Origin: an uncultured Candidatus Altimarinota bacterium
Lineage (GTDB): Bacteria; Patescibacteriota; Gracilibacteria; BD1-5; JAGOOR01
Direction of reading: 5' to 3'
Length of the DNA: 64,000 bases
Assembly: GCA_937924685.1 (NCBI GenBank)
Contig: CALEVN010000026.1
Span: 83,025-147,024, forward strand
Shown here: positions 10,143 through 20,434 of the stretch, piece after piece
How positions within the stretch are numbered: the first letter of the stretch is position 1
How the letters are laid out: each line of letters begins with the position of its first letter
Made by a program: the position numbers and the translations under genes
The notes under the pieces: generated by a model
What the model was told of the DNA's origin: nothing
Databases searched by the model: none
What the model saw: the letters and a program-made list of their open reading frames with translations, nothing else

Positions 10143-10559
10143 TTATTTTTTAGGCGTTGCTAGTACATCATTCACTGTCACAGTGCTTATAGCACCATCT
10201 TCTCATTCTTTTAATTTGATGATAATTTCTTGAGGTTTTCTGTGTGTAGCCGATCGTAGAATACTTTCTGTCGCAACTATGAGTCTACCTAGGACATCGT
10301 CTGCATCTTGGGGGTGTCATAGTCTCATTGCGACACTATCGCTTACGGCTCTTCTTTCTGCACTCAAATCCCCTTCATGTCTCAGATATCATACGATGCC
10401 AGTTACTGCGAGAGTCACAGCCAAAGCAACCGACTTTCCTGTTAAGCCGTAGCCTGGTCCATCTATCTTTCTTTGTTCTGCAGTTCTACGAGTGAGCCAC
10501 CAATTTCTCTCATGTGCATCCCAGCTCGATCCAGCCGGTTCAAATTTAAAAACACCCAT
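10143..10559 (-). CDS. Small single-pass membrane protein, unknown
   Basis: This 138-residue gene is absent from a standard-code reading because it contains three UGA codons. It starts MGVFKFEPAGSSWDAHERNW, has one hydrophobic segment around residues 43-58 (VALAVTLAVTGIVGYL) and a soluble C-terminal half with RLIVATESILRSATHRKPQE and a final beta-like region. It sits where yidD often lies, between rnpA and yidC, but shows no YidD motifs. A terminator follows its UAA stop. No family was recognised. Confidence 0.75.
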
Positions 10560-10617
10560 ATATGATTATTAAGTTATGATATCTCATTCTCCTCTCTTTA
10601 TTTTTTTGTCAATTTTT

Positions 10618-10962
10618 TTATTTCCTTTTTTCAAAAAGTTTCTGAGCATCTTTGAGAAGTGCTGAGGGTATCTTTTTTTCAAGAATCGTGAGTCACTTTT
10701 TAAGCGTAAAAACACATTGAAAATACTTCTCTGATGGGATTTTGAGAAGAGGAAGAATGCCGTCGTACAGACCACGGCGATAGCGATTCCTCTGCACAGC
10801 ACGCTTATCATGTTTACGAGAGATGCTCACCGCAATGCGATGATTTTTTCCACCACGTGCTTCGAGACAATGCATACTCCAAAATTCCGAAAAAAAGGGT
10901 CTTCCTTTTTTGAAGACCCTGCTTACTTCGTATTCTCTGAGTCGGTATTTTTTTGCTATCAT
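10618..10962 (-). CDS. rnpA: Ribonuclease P protein component
   Basis: The 114-residue protein carries the RnpA signature RIAVSISRKHDKRAVQRNRY, the RNA-binding loop (family RNRxKR). FSEFWSMHCL lies in the first strand pair. One UGA (LKKGLTIL) extends the protein by about 24 residues beyond the standard-code end; RnpA is usually 110-120 residues, so the extended length fits. It lies 16 bases after rpmH and assists RNase P RNA in tRNA 5' maturation. Confidence 0.9.
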
Positions 10963-10978
10963 GCGAGAGGGTTATGAC

Positions 10979-11206
10979 CTACTTGCTCTTCTTTTTTGCT
11001 TTTACTGTTTTAGCTTTTTTCTTTGGAATGATGTGAAATTTTGGATTTCCTTTTGGAGACTTGAGACGAATAGGATAGCTCGGAGTCAATTGATGACGAC
11101 CTTTCTGACGACGTCGTTTGAGGACATTTCGACCAGTAGCTGTGATTGTTCGAGCGAGGAATCCGTGTTTTCGGAGACGTCTGCGTTTTTTGAGTTTACC
11201 AAGCAT
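10979..11206 (-). CDS. rpmH: Ribosomal protein L34 with C-terminal extension
   Basis: The core KLKKRRRLRKHGFLARTITA followed by NVLKRRRQKGRHQLT is the L34 signature. The product is 75 residues against the usual 44-46. The N-terminus lacks the usual KRTYQPS lead, and about 30 residues are added at the C-terminus, ending in a lysine-rich PKKKAKTVKAKKKSK. An in-frame UAA upstream fixes the start. It heads the rpmH-rnpA cluster. Confidence 0.9.
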   Translation of the reverse strand: MLGKLKKRRRLRKHGFLARTITATGRNVLKRRRQKGRHQLTPSYPIRLKSPKGNPKFHIIPKKKAKTVKAKKKSK

Positions 11207-11263
11207 AGAAGAGAATTAAATGATAGATGGATAATATGAAAAAAATCGGGAAGTCAAGCTTGT

Positions 11264-12583
11264 TTATTTTGTGACAATGAGCTCTTTTGTCGGGTCGTAA
11301 AAATCGAGGTTTTTCTCACCAATGATATCCACCATATGATCGAGGAGCTTCTCGAGTTTTACTTCTACTTGAGTGCCTTTCTCCATATTCTTGAGCTGGC
11401 AGACTCCACGACGAGCCTCCATGATACCGATGATAGCGACATATTTTGCTTTGAGTCAGTTCGCTTTTTTGAGTTGTGTTTTCATCGAAGGTGAACCAAA
11501 CGAAGCGAGGACATTGAGACCCATTTCACGGGCTTTGATACTGAGAGGGAGGGCGAGTTTTTTTGCTTCTTCGCCGACCTGAATGAAGTAGAGATCGATC
11601 GTGTCTTTATTTTTTACCGTGAGACCTGATTCGACCATCGCATCGATGAGTCGCTCAACACCAATAGCAAATCCTGCTGCTGGAACAGTATTTTTGCTGC
11701 CGAGACTTGTCGCGAGATCATCATATCGACCACCACCACAAAAAGAATCTTGAGAGCGTCCAGAATTATCGACACACTCGAATACGACGTCGCAATAATA
11801 ATCGAGACCACGAACGAGGTTCGCATCTTCGACAAAGTCGATACCGAGAATGGTGAGATATTCTTTGACTGATTCGTAGTAGGCAATCGAATCTTTTTTC
11901 ATGAAGTCACGGAGCTTCGGCGCAAAAGGTAAAATCTCACGAACATCAGGATTTTTAGAATCGAGAAGACGGAGGGGATTATTTTCGACACGTGCCTGAT
12001 CTATCTCATCGAGGAGGTGTGATTTTCCACGAAAAAATGCCTGGAGTTCTGCGACATAGGCTTCACGCTCCTTGGTGTTTCCGAGTGTATTAATCTTTGT
12101 CGTAAATTTTCCCTTGAGACCACAATCAGACAAAATCTTCACAGCCATGTGGATATTCTCAGCATCGAGAACTGGATCACGTTCTCCAATAATCTCTGAT
12201 CCAATCTGGTGAAATTGTCGATATCGCCCCTTCTGAGGTCGATCATAGCGAAAATGAGGCTCGATATAGAAGAGATAAACTGGCTGAGATTCAGCTTGAA
12301 AATTTTCTAAATATGAACGCATCACGCCTGCGGTTGATTCAGGTTTGAGGACGAGATCACGACCTTTCTTATCCTGAAATTCATAGAGTTCTTTGCTGAC
12401 GACATCTGTATGAGCTCCAACAGAACGCACGATGAGATCACGCATCTCCATGATAGGAGTCGAGATACGAGTAAATCAAAAATGTCGAAAAATATGTCGA
12501 GAAACCTTTTTGATAAACGTGTAATAACGCTGCTGCTCGCCGAACCAATCTTGCGTTCCGCGTACTTTTTGAGGGATTTCCAT
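11264..12583 (-). CDS. hisS: Histidyl-tRNA synthetase
   Basis: A 439-residue class II synthetase. RGTQDW near the N-terminus, motif 2 RYDRPQKGRYRQFHQIGSE, the histidine-specific LVRGLDYYCDVVFE and motif 3 AAGFAIGVERL are all present, followed by an anticodon-binding domain. UGA glycines at HFGFTRIS (residue 36) and near the C-terminus (KANGLKAKYVAIIG) restore both ends. The start ATG at 12583 gives the conserved N-terminal block. It charges tRNA-His in the cytoplasm. Confidence 0.96.
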
Positions 12584-12728
12584 AGAAAGATTTGATATAC
12601 AAACTGCGTCAAGTATAGCGTTTTTATCTATTAATCAATGAAAAACTCTGACATTTTTTTTCCATTCTTCACACAATCCTCACAAATCGCCTCTAGTCAA
12701 GTCTCTATTTTTGTATATAGTGCAGAAT

Positions 12729-13217
12729 ATGAAAATATCAAAACTCTTCCTCGTAGCCGTCTGTGCTTTCTTTATCCTTCCATCTTTCTGACAAGAGAAA
12801 GCTGATAAAAATAAAGACCTCTACGATTTTGCAGCACCTGTCGTCGATACAAAAGTAGACGATAAAGACGTCAAAAAAGATGATGCAAAGAAAGACGATA
12901 CAAAAGACGCTGATCTCGTCGCTGATGCTCAGACCCTTATTCGTGATAAGCTCGTCCAGAAATATCAAGTGCGTCTCGATGAGGTCATCGATCGTCTCAC
13001 GGGCCGACTCGGCACTTCTTCTGCGACAGTCCAGAGAGAAGCACTCAGTGATCTCAAGAAGACTATGAGTGATCGCAAGGATCTCGTCGTCGCTCGCAAG
13101 GATCTCGATCCTCTCAAGCGTGATCTCATCTTGGCTCTCCTCGACCATGTGATCTATCGTATTGATGGCATCATCAAGCAATCAGCCCATACCGAGAGTC
13201 AGCAATCAAAAGCATAA
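12729..13217 (+). CDS. Secreted helical protein, unknown
   Basis: The 162-residue protein opens with a signal peptide (MKISKLFLVAVCAFFILPSF, then a UGA glycine before QEKAD). A charged Asp/Lys linker (residues 24-60) leads to a helical region with LVQKYQVRLDEVIDRLTGRL and KRDLILALLDHVIYRIDGII. UGA in the signal peptide hides the true start from a standard-code caller. It is a monocistronic rightward unit, divergent from hisS, ended by a strong terminator. No family recognised. Confidence 0.75.
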
Positions 13218-13230
13218 ATCATTTTCACAA

Positions 13231-13257
13231 AAAAGACCTCCGCACGGAGGTCTTTTT
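13231..13257 (+). terminator. Intrinsic terminator
   Basis: AAAGACCTCCG with CGGAGGTCTTTTT, a perfect stem followed by T residues, 14 bases after the UAA of the secreted protein gene. Confidence 0.9.
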
Positions 13258-13282
13258 GATAGTTAAGTAATCCAGCTTTGTC

Positions 13283-13396
13283 TGGGTACTTTTGGTAGCA
13301 AAAGTACCCAAAACTATTTAGGGGAGCCAAAACTCGCTATAGACCACGTTCTTCAATTTTCTGTTTTCATCCCGCTCAGACAGTTGCTCCCCTAAA
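13283..13396. repeat. Two nested inverted repeats in the gap before the cyclophilin gene
   Basis: A perfect 12-base-stem hairpin (TGGGTACTTTTG, loop GTAG, CAAAAGTACCCA) at 13283-13310 is followed by an 11-base perfect inverted repeat TTTAGGGGAGC/GCTCCCCTAAA spanning 13317-13396. There is no T run, and a terminator already lies upstream, so this looks like a mobile or dispersed repeat rather than a terminator. No open frame was seen inside. Confidence 0.6.
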
Positions 13397-13434
13397 AAAC
13401 TATGTCTGATTTTTTTTGAGGTACGGATTTTATA

Positions 13435-13911
13435 TTATTCTATGATAGTAGTTTTGATGATTTCTACTTTCTTGAATGGTCGGTCGCCACTGTCTGTCTG
13501 GACGAGGGCGATAGTGTCGACGACTTCCATACCTGTGACGACTTTACCAAAGACGCTGTGCTTACCATCGAGCCAGCTCGTCTCTAGTGCGTGGACGATG
13601 AAAAACTGACTCCCATTCGTATTCGGTCCAGCGTTTGCCATAGAGATATATCATTTTTGGTGTGATAATTCTGGGTGAAATTCATCTTCAAATCTCTCTC
13701 CATAAATACTCTCACCGCCTCGACCAGTGCCAGTCGGATCGCCACCTTGGATCATGAAATCCTGGATAACACGGTGAAAAATAGTGCCGTCGTAATAACC
13801 CTTTTTTGCGAGTTCTACGAAATTCTGTGCTGTCTTTGGGACTTTATCTGCGAAGATCTCGAGCGTGATATCACCATGATTGGTGTGGAGTGTGACGGTA
13901 GGATTGGACAT
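13435..13911 (-). CDS. Cyclophilin-type peptidyl-prolyl isomerase
   Basis: The 158-residue protein contains the cyclophilin core: GDITLEIF, FHRVIQDFMIQGGDPTGTGR, the GxxSMANAGPNTNGSQFFI block (SMANAGPNTNGSQFFIVH) and HSVFGKVVTGMEVVD. A UGA glycine joins SHQK to YISMANAG. The start at MSNPTVTLHT is chosen over an upstream in-frame Met because the extra 24 residues are not family-like. It catalyses prolyl isomerisation; no signal peptide is seen, so it is likely cytoplasmic. Confidence 0.94.
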
Positions 13912-14066
13912 AATAAAGAATGAAAAATATATGCAGAAAAGAATAGCGAAAAGGCTAATATTGCAAGGTATACAAGAATCCAATACTCAATATGCTGCGC
14001 AGCACTATTGTTACATTTGAGCTCATGTGCGAAATATCAGTCCTAAAAAAGAAATAAGAGACTATA

Positions 14067-14987
14067 TTACACTTTCTCACACCACAATTTATTTATCATA
14101 GCGATAGTAGTTTTGTAGACATTACCAGTTCCTTTCTTGATATTCCAAGGTCCAAGAATTTTATCACTGTACTTCTCTTGAAATCTGATAACTGCCTGAT
14201 AGTCACTCTCTTTATAGATACCATCTATAATTAATTTTTCTCCTTCAAATGTATTGAGAAAATATTGTATTTTTTTCACTGTAGCGACATCATTTTCCTT
14301 TCCTAGAGCTACGTAAAAGGATAGTAATTCCCTGCATGCTGTGGGAGCTGAGTTTGTGGGTGGCACGGGAGTAGTTGTAGGAGATGGAATAGTTCCTCTG
14401 TCGACTGGCTCAGAGAATACTTCTTTCGTTGGTGGTTCTACAGGTGTCACTTCGGCAACAGGGGTAGCTATTGGAGTAGCTATAACTTCTGGTACTGGGT
14501 CTGGAAGAGGAGGCGAATAGCCACCATGACGAGTACTCACTATAGTAAATGATGGTGCCGTAACAGTATCTATAGGATTGTGAGAATTATCCTCCGTTCG
14601 AAATGTTAATGAGTACGTCCCAGCTGTTGCATTTGGGTTTGTAGTTGTGACTACTATGACAGATCATGCAGCAATGATAGTGTTGGCACCGAGATATCAG
14701 TTTCCACTATAACTATAGAGAATATTTGGGCCTCCATTCACTGTAAAAGTGGCTCAATTGTAATAATGCATATCAAAACCACTGGTCTGTATCGAGATAA
14801 GACCATTTGCTGGAATATCTGTTGCTGTGGTAAATGTAAATGTATGTGTTGCTGTGGCTCCTGGCTCCCATGTATCAGCTGTGTGGGAGAAATCAGTGAG
14901 AGAACCAGCAAATACTGGAGACACGAGAAACAGATGAATGCCGATAATTCAAACGAATAACCGATAGAGATGCTTTTTAATTTTCAT
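14067..14987 (-). CDS. Secreted protein with C-terminal peptidoglycan-binding-like domain
   Basis: With at least four UGA glycines the gene encodes 306 residues instead of the standard-code 157. A signal peptide (ending LVSPVFAG) is followed by a beta-rich domain (residues 30-155), a Pro/Thr/Val-rich linker (PPLPDPVPEVIATPIATPV) and a C-terminal domain with VKKIQYFLNTFEG, DGIYKESDYQAVIRFQEKY and GTGNVYKTTIAMINKLWC. The last resembles the PG_binding_1 repeat common on secreted proteins of candidate phyla. It probably sits at the cell wall. Monocistronic. Confidence 0.82.
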
Positions 14988-15050
14988 AAAGAGAGATAAG
15001 AAGTATGTTCTTATCTTATCATACCATAGCTTCATATGTCAAATATATTA

Positions 15051-15071
15051 AAAGCCCCCTTTAGAGGCTTT
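15051..15071. terminator. Hairpin, possible terminator
   Basis: AAAGCC...GGCTTT stem with T/A-rich flanks. It lies between the start of the leftward secreted-protein gene and the end of the leftward membrane-protein gene upstream, where it would end the latter. Confidence 0.5.
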
Positions 15072-15237
15072 ATAAAATGCAACTGCAGGCCTTTTCTTGT
15101 GGCAATGTTCGAAACTTTGCCGAGAACTATGATAGAATAATGGTTAGCAGAGAAACCAGAATAAATAGATCAGTATTATAACTTAATTTATGAGGTTATT
15201 TTCTCTATTCCAGAGGAGCTGTAGAACTTATTGAGAG

Positions 15238-15753
15238 TTATTTTCTTTTTTGTAGCAATTTATTGGCAACCTCAGTAAGAGGAACTTTCTTATCAGAAAA
15301 AAGTTTTAGAACGTCTTGTACGAGCTTTTCATTTGGAACCATAAAATAGAGAGAAATACCCTCATTAGCAAAATCAATCAGAATAGTATTTTTGAGGACT
15401 CATAAATAATTATTTTCTAGAGCTATATCAACACTCTTAATTTTTTTTAGTGAGCGTTTTTTCATTCCAAACTTACCGAATATTCGTCAAAAAACTCAAT
15501 AAAAATATATATTTTCACGATCTATAATAATCTTCGTGAGACTTGTTTTTGTTAGCCCAAGGTATTGGTTAAAATTGAGTGAAGAAAATATCACCGGTAT
15601 GATATTTTCTGTGCCTCATTTATTCGTATATATTGCCCATTTTTTTGATCTAGCGCAATCTCCAATTTGTTTTACCAAAAAACAAAAAATTATAACTATA
15701 AAAAGTGCGCAGTAAAATTCCGGGCGATTGTATCAGTGTAATAAAGCTACCAT
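15238..15753 (-). CDS. Small membrane protein, unknown
   Basis: A 171-residue gene invisible in the standard code because of five UGA codons. After an N-terminal MVALLHGYNRPEFY there is one transmembrane helix (CALFIVIIFCFLV). The rest is a soluble domain containing IIIDRENIYFYGVFGRIFG and KKIKSVDIALENNYLGVLKN, a strand pattern reminiscent of bacterial PH-like domains. A small inverted repeat, GCTACC/GGTAGC, brackets the start codon. About 170 bases separate the gene from the terminator downstream. No family is certain. Confidence 0.65.
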
Positions 15754-15952
15754 ACTAGGGTAGCCATTTGTATATACATCTTCTATTGTTCGCCATCAAT
15801 TGCTCATCTATCGAGAATATTAAAAAATTATTTATTGTAAAACTTATTTAATTTTTAAGTTATTTAAAAATAAATAAAAGCCCTTAAGAAGCATCTTTTA
15901 TCATTTTGACTCCTTCAAATATGAATTCATCTCCACTCCACAGGTATCCAAC

Positions 15953-17617
15953 TTATTCTTCTATATTAAAGTACAGCTTTGGGAATAACATATCGAGTTC
16001 AGTAATCTTATCTTGAATTTCTTTAATAGATACTGACGTCCTCATGCTGTCGACTCATATGAGATGAGCTTGAGCTTCTTGTTTCATCTTTCCTATAGAT
16101 CCAACTCAACTCTCTTTAGCTTCCGATACTTTCCATTCATGCTCAAAACCAATTAATGCTTCATAAGGCTTTAGCAAAATACAGAGAGTGTTATGAATGA
16201 GTTGTCTGTGTTTCCTGAAATATGTAGTGAAATCATAAATGTGAGAATATTGTTTTATTGCCACATCATGCTTATTAATAAGTTCTTCTAATTCCTCCAT
16301 TTTAAGGCGGATTTTGACGTAGAGTAGAATAAATTTTACACCAAAAGCACCTAATTTCATCTCCTTGGCTTTCTTTAATGCTGTTCTAAGATTTGTTCTT
16401 TCTACTTCCATGAGACTTGGGGAGTCTTGCATTACCTCTTCGGCAGCCTCAGCGAGAGATATATTGGGGAATTTTCCTTTTACTTCTTTTATTACTTCTT
16501 CTCGTACTAATGGATGCAAGAATGGGCCCATAAAATCCTTGAATTCTTCCAACATTTGATACCACCTCTCTATTTTTTCTGCTTCTATCGTGATTTTAAA
16601 TTTATCAAGCACTTCTTGGAACCGTTGTATCCATTTGTCTTTTTTCAGACATCCATCCGAGTTGAGTAATAAAAAATTAGCTATTTCTTGAATAACAATC
16701 GCAAATTGTTTTGAGGGGAGATAGGGTGTTTCTATATCGTATAATGCACGACTTTTTTTATCCATTGTCTGTCCAAAACCATGTCATTCTGGCGTTCTAA
16801 GAGATACTCGTGAACTAGTATAGACTGATAGGTGTTCATCAAAATCAATTCATTCGCCCAACAAACTTACGTGCATGCCAAATAAAACATCTTCTGCACC
16901 ACTTACTTCTGGGAAGGTGCCTACGGCTTTGAATACTCTGTTTTGTACCACTAAATTGGATCCAGGTATATGAGGGACATATGCTCGTCATGAATGAGTC
17001 CAAATGCTTTCCATATCAGGTGATCCTATGTAGGTCAGCCAAAGGCTTTCTATCAAATCTACTACTTTCTGATCATCATTCATGAGGCACTCTTCTGAAT
17101 AAACTTTTACTGGTCCTGTCAGGGCACCATACCTTTGTTCATGTCTCAATTTTAAAGCCTGTTTTAGGTATTCTTTCCCGAGCAGTGTATCTGCATCAGT
17201 TCCAATTAAAATGCCATTTTTTGTTGTTTTTCCACTGGCAGCGCGAAATCATACTCCTCGAGCAATGCCAACATTGCATACTTCAGGTGCTATGTCTCCC
17301 CGAAATAAATCCACTTCAATGAAGTTTACTCGGCTTTTTGTGAGATACTTTATTATATTAGCATCTCTCTTACGTCTTTTTTTGATTTCCTTACCTTGCC
17401 TTCCTTCCTCTACTTCTCACAAAAACTGACTTGTTTTAAGGTTATTTCTTTTAATAGCAGCTGTCGATCGAGATGAATTGTTTATAACCACAAAAACAGC
17501 AACTTTTATTCTTTTGCTTAATTTGTCTACCAAAGCTGCAATACGTACCAACGTACGGTCTATATCTCTTCACTCGTCGTAACTGGGTATGACTATTGAT
17601 ACGTCATAATTGGACAT
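15953..17617 (-). CDS. GT-A fold (family 2-like) glycosyltransferase with long C-terminal region
   Basis: The full 554-residue gene needs about nine UGA glycines; the standard code shows only a 219-residue C-terminal piece. The N-terminus SNYDVSIVIPSYDEGRDIDR is the classic nucleotide-sugar-binding entry of GT2 enzymes, GTDADT near residue 140 is the DxD metal motif, and GAEDVLFG near 245 is the catalytic-base ED motif. The last 270 residues are helical (ERWYQMLEEFKDFMGPF, LEELINKHDVAIKQYSH) and are not typical. It probably transfers a sugar to a lipid, protein or polysaccharide acceptor. Neighbours give no pathway clue. Confidence 0.88.
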
Positions 17618-17675
17618 AAGCCCTTAAATTAAATAAAACACTATACTTATAGTGTTTTTATTTATTATGTCAAAT

Positions 17676-17749
17676 TGGAGGCACCTGCCGGAGTCGAACC
17701 GGCTTCCAGAGCTTTGCAGGCTCCTGTATGACCGTTCTACCAAGGCGCC
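17676..17749 (-). tRNA. tRNA-Cys (anticodon GCA)
   Basis: Reverse strand: acceptor GGCGCCT/AGGTGCC (one G-U pair), anticodon loop CTGCAAA giving GCA, T loop GGTTCGACTCC, discriminator U as expected for cysteine tRNAs, CCA encoded. All arms fold cleanly. Confidence 0.96.
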
Positions 17750-17761
17750 ACGCTTTGCAAA

Positions 17762-17796
17762 GACAAAATACAAGGTACAAAATACAGAGTAAAAAA
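17762..17796. repeat. A-rich heptamer array
   Basis: Five successive 7-base units: GACAAAA, TACAAGG, TACAAAA, TACAGAG, TAAAAAA. It lies between tRNA-Cys and the following hypothetical gene. Similar heptamer-phased arrays occur at 18613-18640, 19204-19231 and 43040-43067. Confidence 0.55.
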
Positions 17797-17848
17797 AGTC
17801 TTTCGAACAGTGAGGCGATTATAGAGCCACAAGGGACTTTTGCAAACT

Positions 17849-18436
17849 TTATTCAATGATATTTCTCCTGCACAGGCTCGTACGTACTCCATGGAGGACT
17901 TGTTGAGCTGTCAACATATGTTGTCCTTCGATTCTCTCGTGATTTCTCTCTCATCTATGCTCTTCTTTTGCTATTTCCTCTGCCCATTTGGCGTGTCATG
18001 CATAATCCTCGAAACCATTATAAAAATCAATCCATCAGAGGACGTCTGCCAAATCTGCTTCTACAATTTCTCTTCATACATTAAACGGATTTGCATTGAG
18101 GAGTATCATGCCGGTTGCTGTTCTCCGTGCAATTGGAGACGCAAGTACACCGCCTGCGCCGGCTGAACTCGCCATGATGATCACCATCTTGTCCCTTATG
18201 CGATCCGCAAGAGTCTGAAGACACTGCTCTGTATGTGGTTGTATTTCGTGATTATGATATTTTTGCTGACAGCCTATAAAACCCACTCACCATTGATTCA
18301 GTTGATTCCCCACAGTTCTGTATTTATCATGAAATCATACATGTGAATGTGGCTCAATCTCATGTGTTATAGGTCGACCCGGAAAATTGATTATCACAGT
18401 TTTTGCATCAGGGAGTGATAGGTCGAGAAAATCCAT
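17849..18436 (-). CDS. Hypothetical protein, possible hydrolase fold
   Basis: Six UGA glycines give a 195-residue protein; only a 70-residue fragment survives the standard code. It begins MDFLDLSLPDAKTVIINFPG and contains KMVIIMASSAGAGGVLASPI, a strand followed by a glycine-rich turn with serines that resembles the nucleophile elbow region of alpha/beta hydrolases, though no full catalytic triad was identified. It starts 4 bases after the UPF0489-like gene and is surely in the same operon. The function is unknown. Confidence 0.68.
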
Positions 18437-18440
18437 ACGT

Positions 18441-19190
18441 TTAAAATAATTTTCTGAGATATTCTAATGCTTTCTTTTGATTGATAAAGAGCGGACTGGT
18501 AGCAATCGTGATGATATCAGCACGTTCTATCCAGTATTTCGTGGTGGCGAGAGTTTTCCCTTCATCAAATCCCTGCGAGAAATAGTCGAGATCGATATCG
18601 ACAATAACAGGGTTTTGAGTTTCAAGTTTTGAGTTTCAAGTTTTTTGAAGAGCATTATTTTCCCAGATAAAAGTACCCGCTCATTCACGCTCTTCTCCTG
18701 TCACCATGACTGCTTCGGAGATTAGCCCCGTTGCAAGTGCAGGGACGATAAAATCAGCGATAGTGAGGACCGTGTTTGTATAGTTCTCTATTTCTCATAA
18801 TCTTCAATCATTGTTGTTTGTAGATTGATCATTGTAGATTTGACTTGGCGTTGCCAAGTCTGTGTGTTGATCGATATGGACGAGACGACTTCATCGCTGG
18901 ATGTATCACCGTGAGAGAGCATCATACCAAAAGGCAAAAACGTGATTGTGATTATCACATATCCATGTTGGTACTTTCGAATTCTTGAGAAACACAAAAT
19001 GCTTGAGTCATTTTCCTGCAACGATTTTTCCATCGACTTCTGCCTCGATGACTATTTCGTTGCTGAGTTGGACATCATCTATCGTTCACTCAATCAGACT
19101 CGGAACCACAATAGTTTTATTCTCTCGTTCTTCGTAGTTGAGACGATTGTTGGAAATGGGGGCAGAGATGATTTTTTTCTCATGATACAT
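18441..19190 (-). CDS. UPF0489-like protein (arginase/deacetylase-related fold)
   Basis: The 249-residue gene contains eight or more UGA glycines and is shattered by the standard code. ICDNHNHVFAFWYDA followed by LVHIDQHTDL and later VIVDIDLDYFSQGFD are the hallmarks of the UPF0489 family; the HxDxHxD-like histidines and aspartates resemble the metal centre of arginases and histone deacetylases. A 14-base tandem repeat lies in the loop just before VIVDIDLDYF. It is first in a two-gene leftward operon. The substrate is not known in this family. Confidence 0.8.
18613..18640. repeat. 14-base tandem duplication inside the UPF0489-like gene
   Basis: TTTTGAGTTTCAAG occurs twice in direct succession and reads as four A-rich heptamers on the reverse strand (CTTGAAA, CTCAAAA). 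The unit is not a multiple of three, so copy changes would shift the reading frame. Confidence 0.7.
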
Positions 19191-19203
19191 ACCGACATCA
19201 TAA

Positions 19204-19231
19204 TACAAAAGACAAAGTACAAAAGACAAAA
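19204..19231. repeat. 14-base A-rich tandem repeat
   Basis: TACAAAAGACAAAG is followed directly by TACAAAAGACAAAA, again two heptamers per unit. It lies in the divergent gap between the UPF0489-like gene and trpS. Confidence 0.7.
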
Positions 19232-19250
19232 TATTTCTCGTAATTCGTAA

Positions 19251-19278
19251 TTGTTAATTTTTCATTGATTCTTATACT
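19251..19278 (+). promoter_or_regulatory. Promoter of trpS
   Basis: TTGTTA, 16-base spacer, TATACT. The trpS ATG lies 17 bases after the -10 box, so the leader would be only about 10 bases and lacks a Shine-Dalgarno sequence. Confidence 0.6.
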
Positions 19279-19295
19279 CTCACTAAATAAAAACT

Positions 19296-20432
19296 ATGAA
19301 ACGAATGCTCACAGGTATCAAACCAACTGGCACCTTTCCACATGTTGGCAATCTCATGGGGGCGATGCTTCCACTCGCCGAACAAGCAAAAAAATACGAT
19401 ACAGCGATATTTATCCCTGATCTCCACGCGCTCACGAGCATCCGTGATGGTAAAGTCTTGAACGAAAATATTCGTAACGGATTAATCTCTTACCTTGCTA
19501 TTCTTGGACGTGATACAGACGTCACTATTTTCCGACAATCAGATATCGTCGGACTCACGAAACTCAGTTGGATTCTCTCGTGTTTTACACCGTATTCACT
19601 CATGCTTCGTGCGCATACAATTAAGGATTTTGAATGAAAAAAGGAGGATTATGAATATAAAATTGCATACGCTAAGTGAAGGATTGATGTTTTACAGGAA
19701 TTACAACCTAGATGAGCTAATTTAATTACTTCTAACGATCTTAAACAAGCAGAATTAGAGCTGTTGAATCTTTCTAATAAACTTCGTGAAACAAAAGAAG
19801 AATATTATGATGGACTGAACATGTGAACCTTTGATTACCCAATCCTCATGGCTGCGGACATTATTGGATATGATGTCGATGTTGTACCAGTGGGCAAAGA
19901 TCAGCTCCAACACCTCGAGATGGCGCGTGATATGGCTCGCTATGTGAATCATCACTACGGTGAGGAGATTCTCCGAGAACCAAAGGCGATTATTGATGAT
20001 GAGATTGCGGTGATTCCTGGTCTCGATGGTCGCAAGATGAGCAAGTCGTACAACAACTATATCAGTATGTTTGAGAGCTCGGCTGACCTCAAGAAAAAAA
20101 TCGCAGGAATTCCAACTGATGATAAAAAATTGGAAGATAAAAAAGATCCTGATACGTGTAAAGTTTTTGCTCTGATAAAAACCTTTGGAGAGAAAAAAGA
20201 AGTCGAAGAAATTCGCGCAAAATACAAAAAAGGTGGTTATGGTTACGGACACGCAAAACAAGAACTCCATGCTATCCTCGATAGATTTCTCGCTCCGTAT
20301 CGTGACGCGTACGCAGAACTCAATAAACTCTCTGACGAAGAACTCTTTGAGCCAGTCCGACGTGGCAATGCGAAGATGCAGAAGAGACTCGACGAAGTAT
20401 TGGCACGACTCAAAAAATATATAGGCGTATAA
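19296..20432 (+). CDS. trpS: Tryptophanyl-tRNA synthetase with insertion
   Basis: The class I signature appears as GIKPTGTFPHVGNLMGAM (PTG-HxGN) and GRKMSKSYNNYI (KMSKS). Length is 378 residues against about 330 usual. The excess lies between AHTIKDFE and GTFDYPILMAADI, where the family has a short loop: here about 60 residues, helical and charged, spanning roughly 19634-19825. This insert contains four UGA glycines and uses TTA/TTG leucine codons, unlike the CTC-rich flanks. Because UGA is glycine here, only UGG needs tryptophan. It is followed 2 bases later by a metallophosphoesterase gene. Confidence 0.94.
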
Positions 20433-20434
20433 TC

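Noticed and set aside
17762..17796. CRISPR-like array
   Set aside because: Units are 7 bases without spacers, and no cas genes are in the window.
19634..19825. Intron or intein in trpS
   Set aside because: The segment stays in frame, is only about 190 bases, and shows no intein splice blocks or intron structure.
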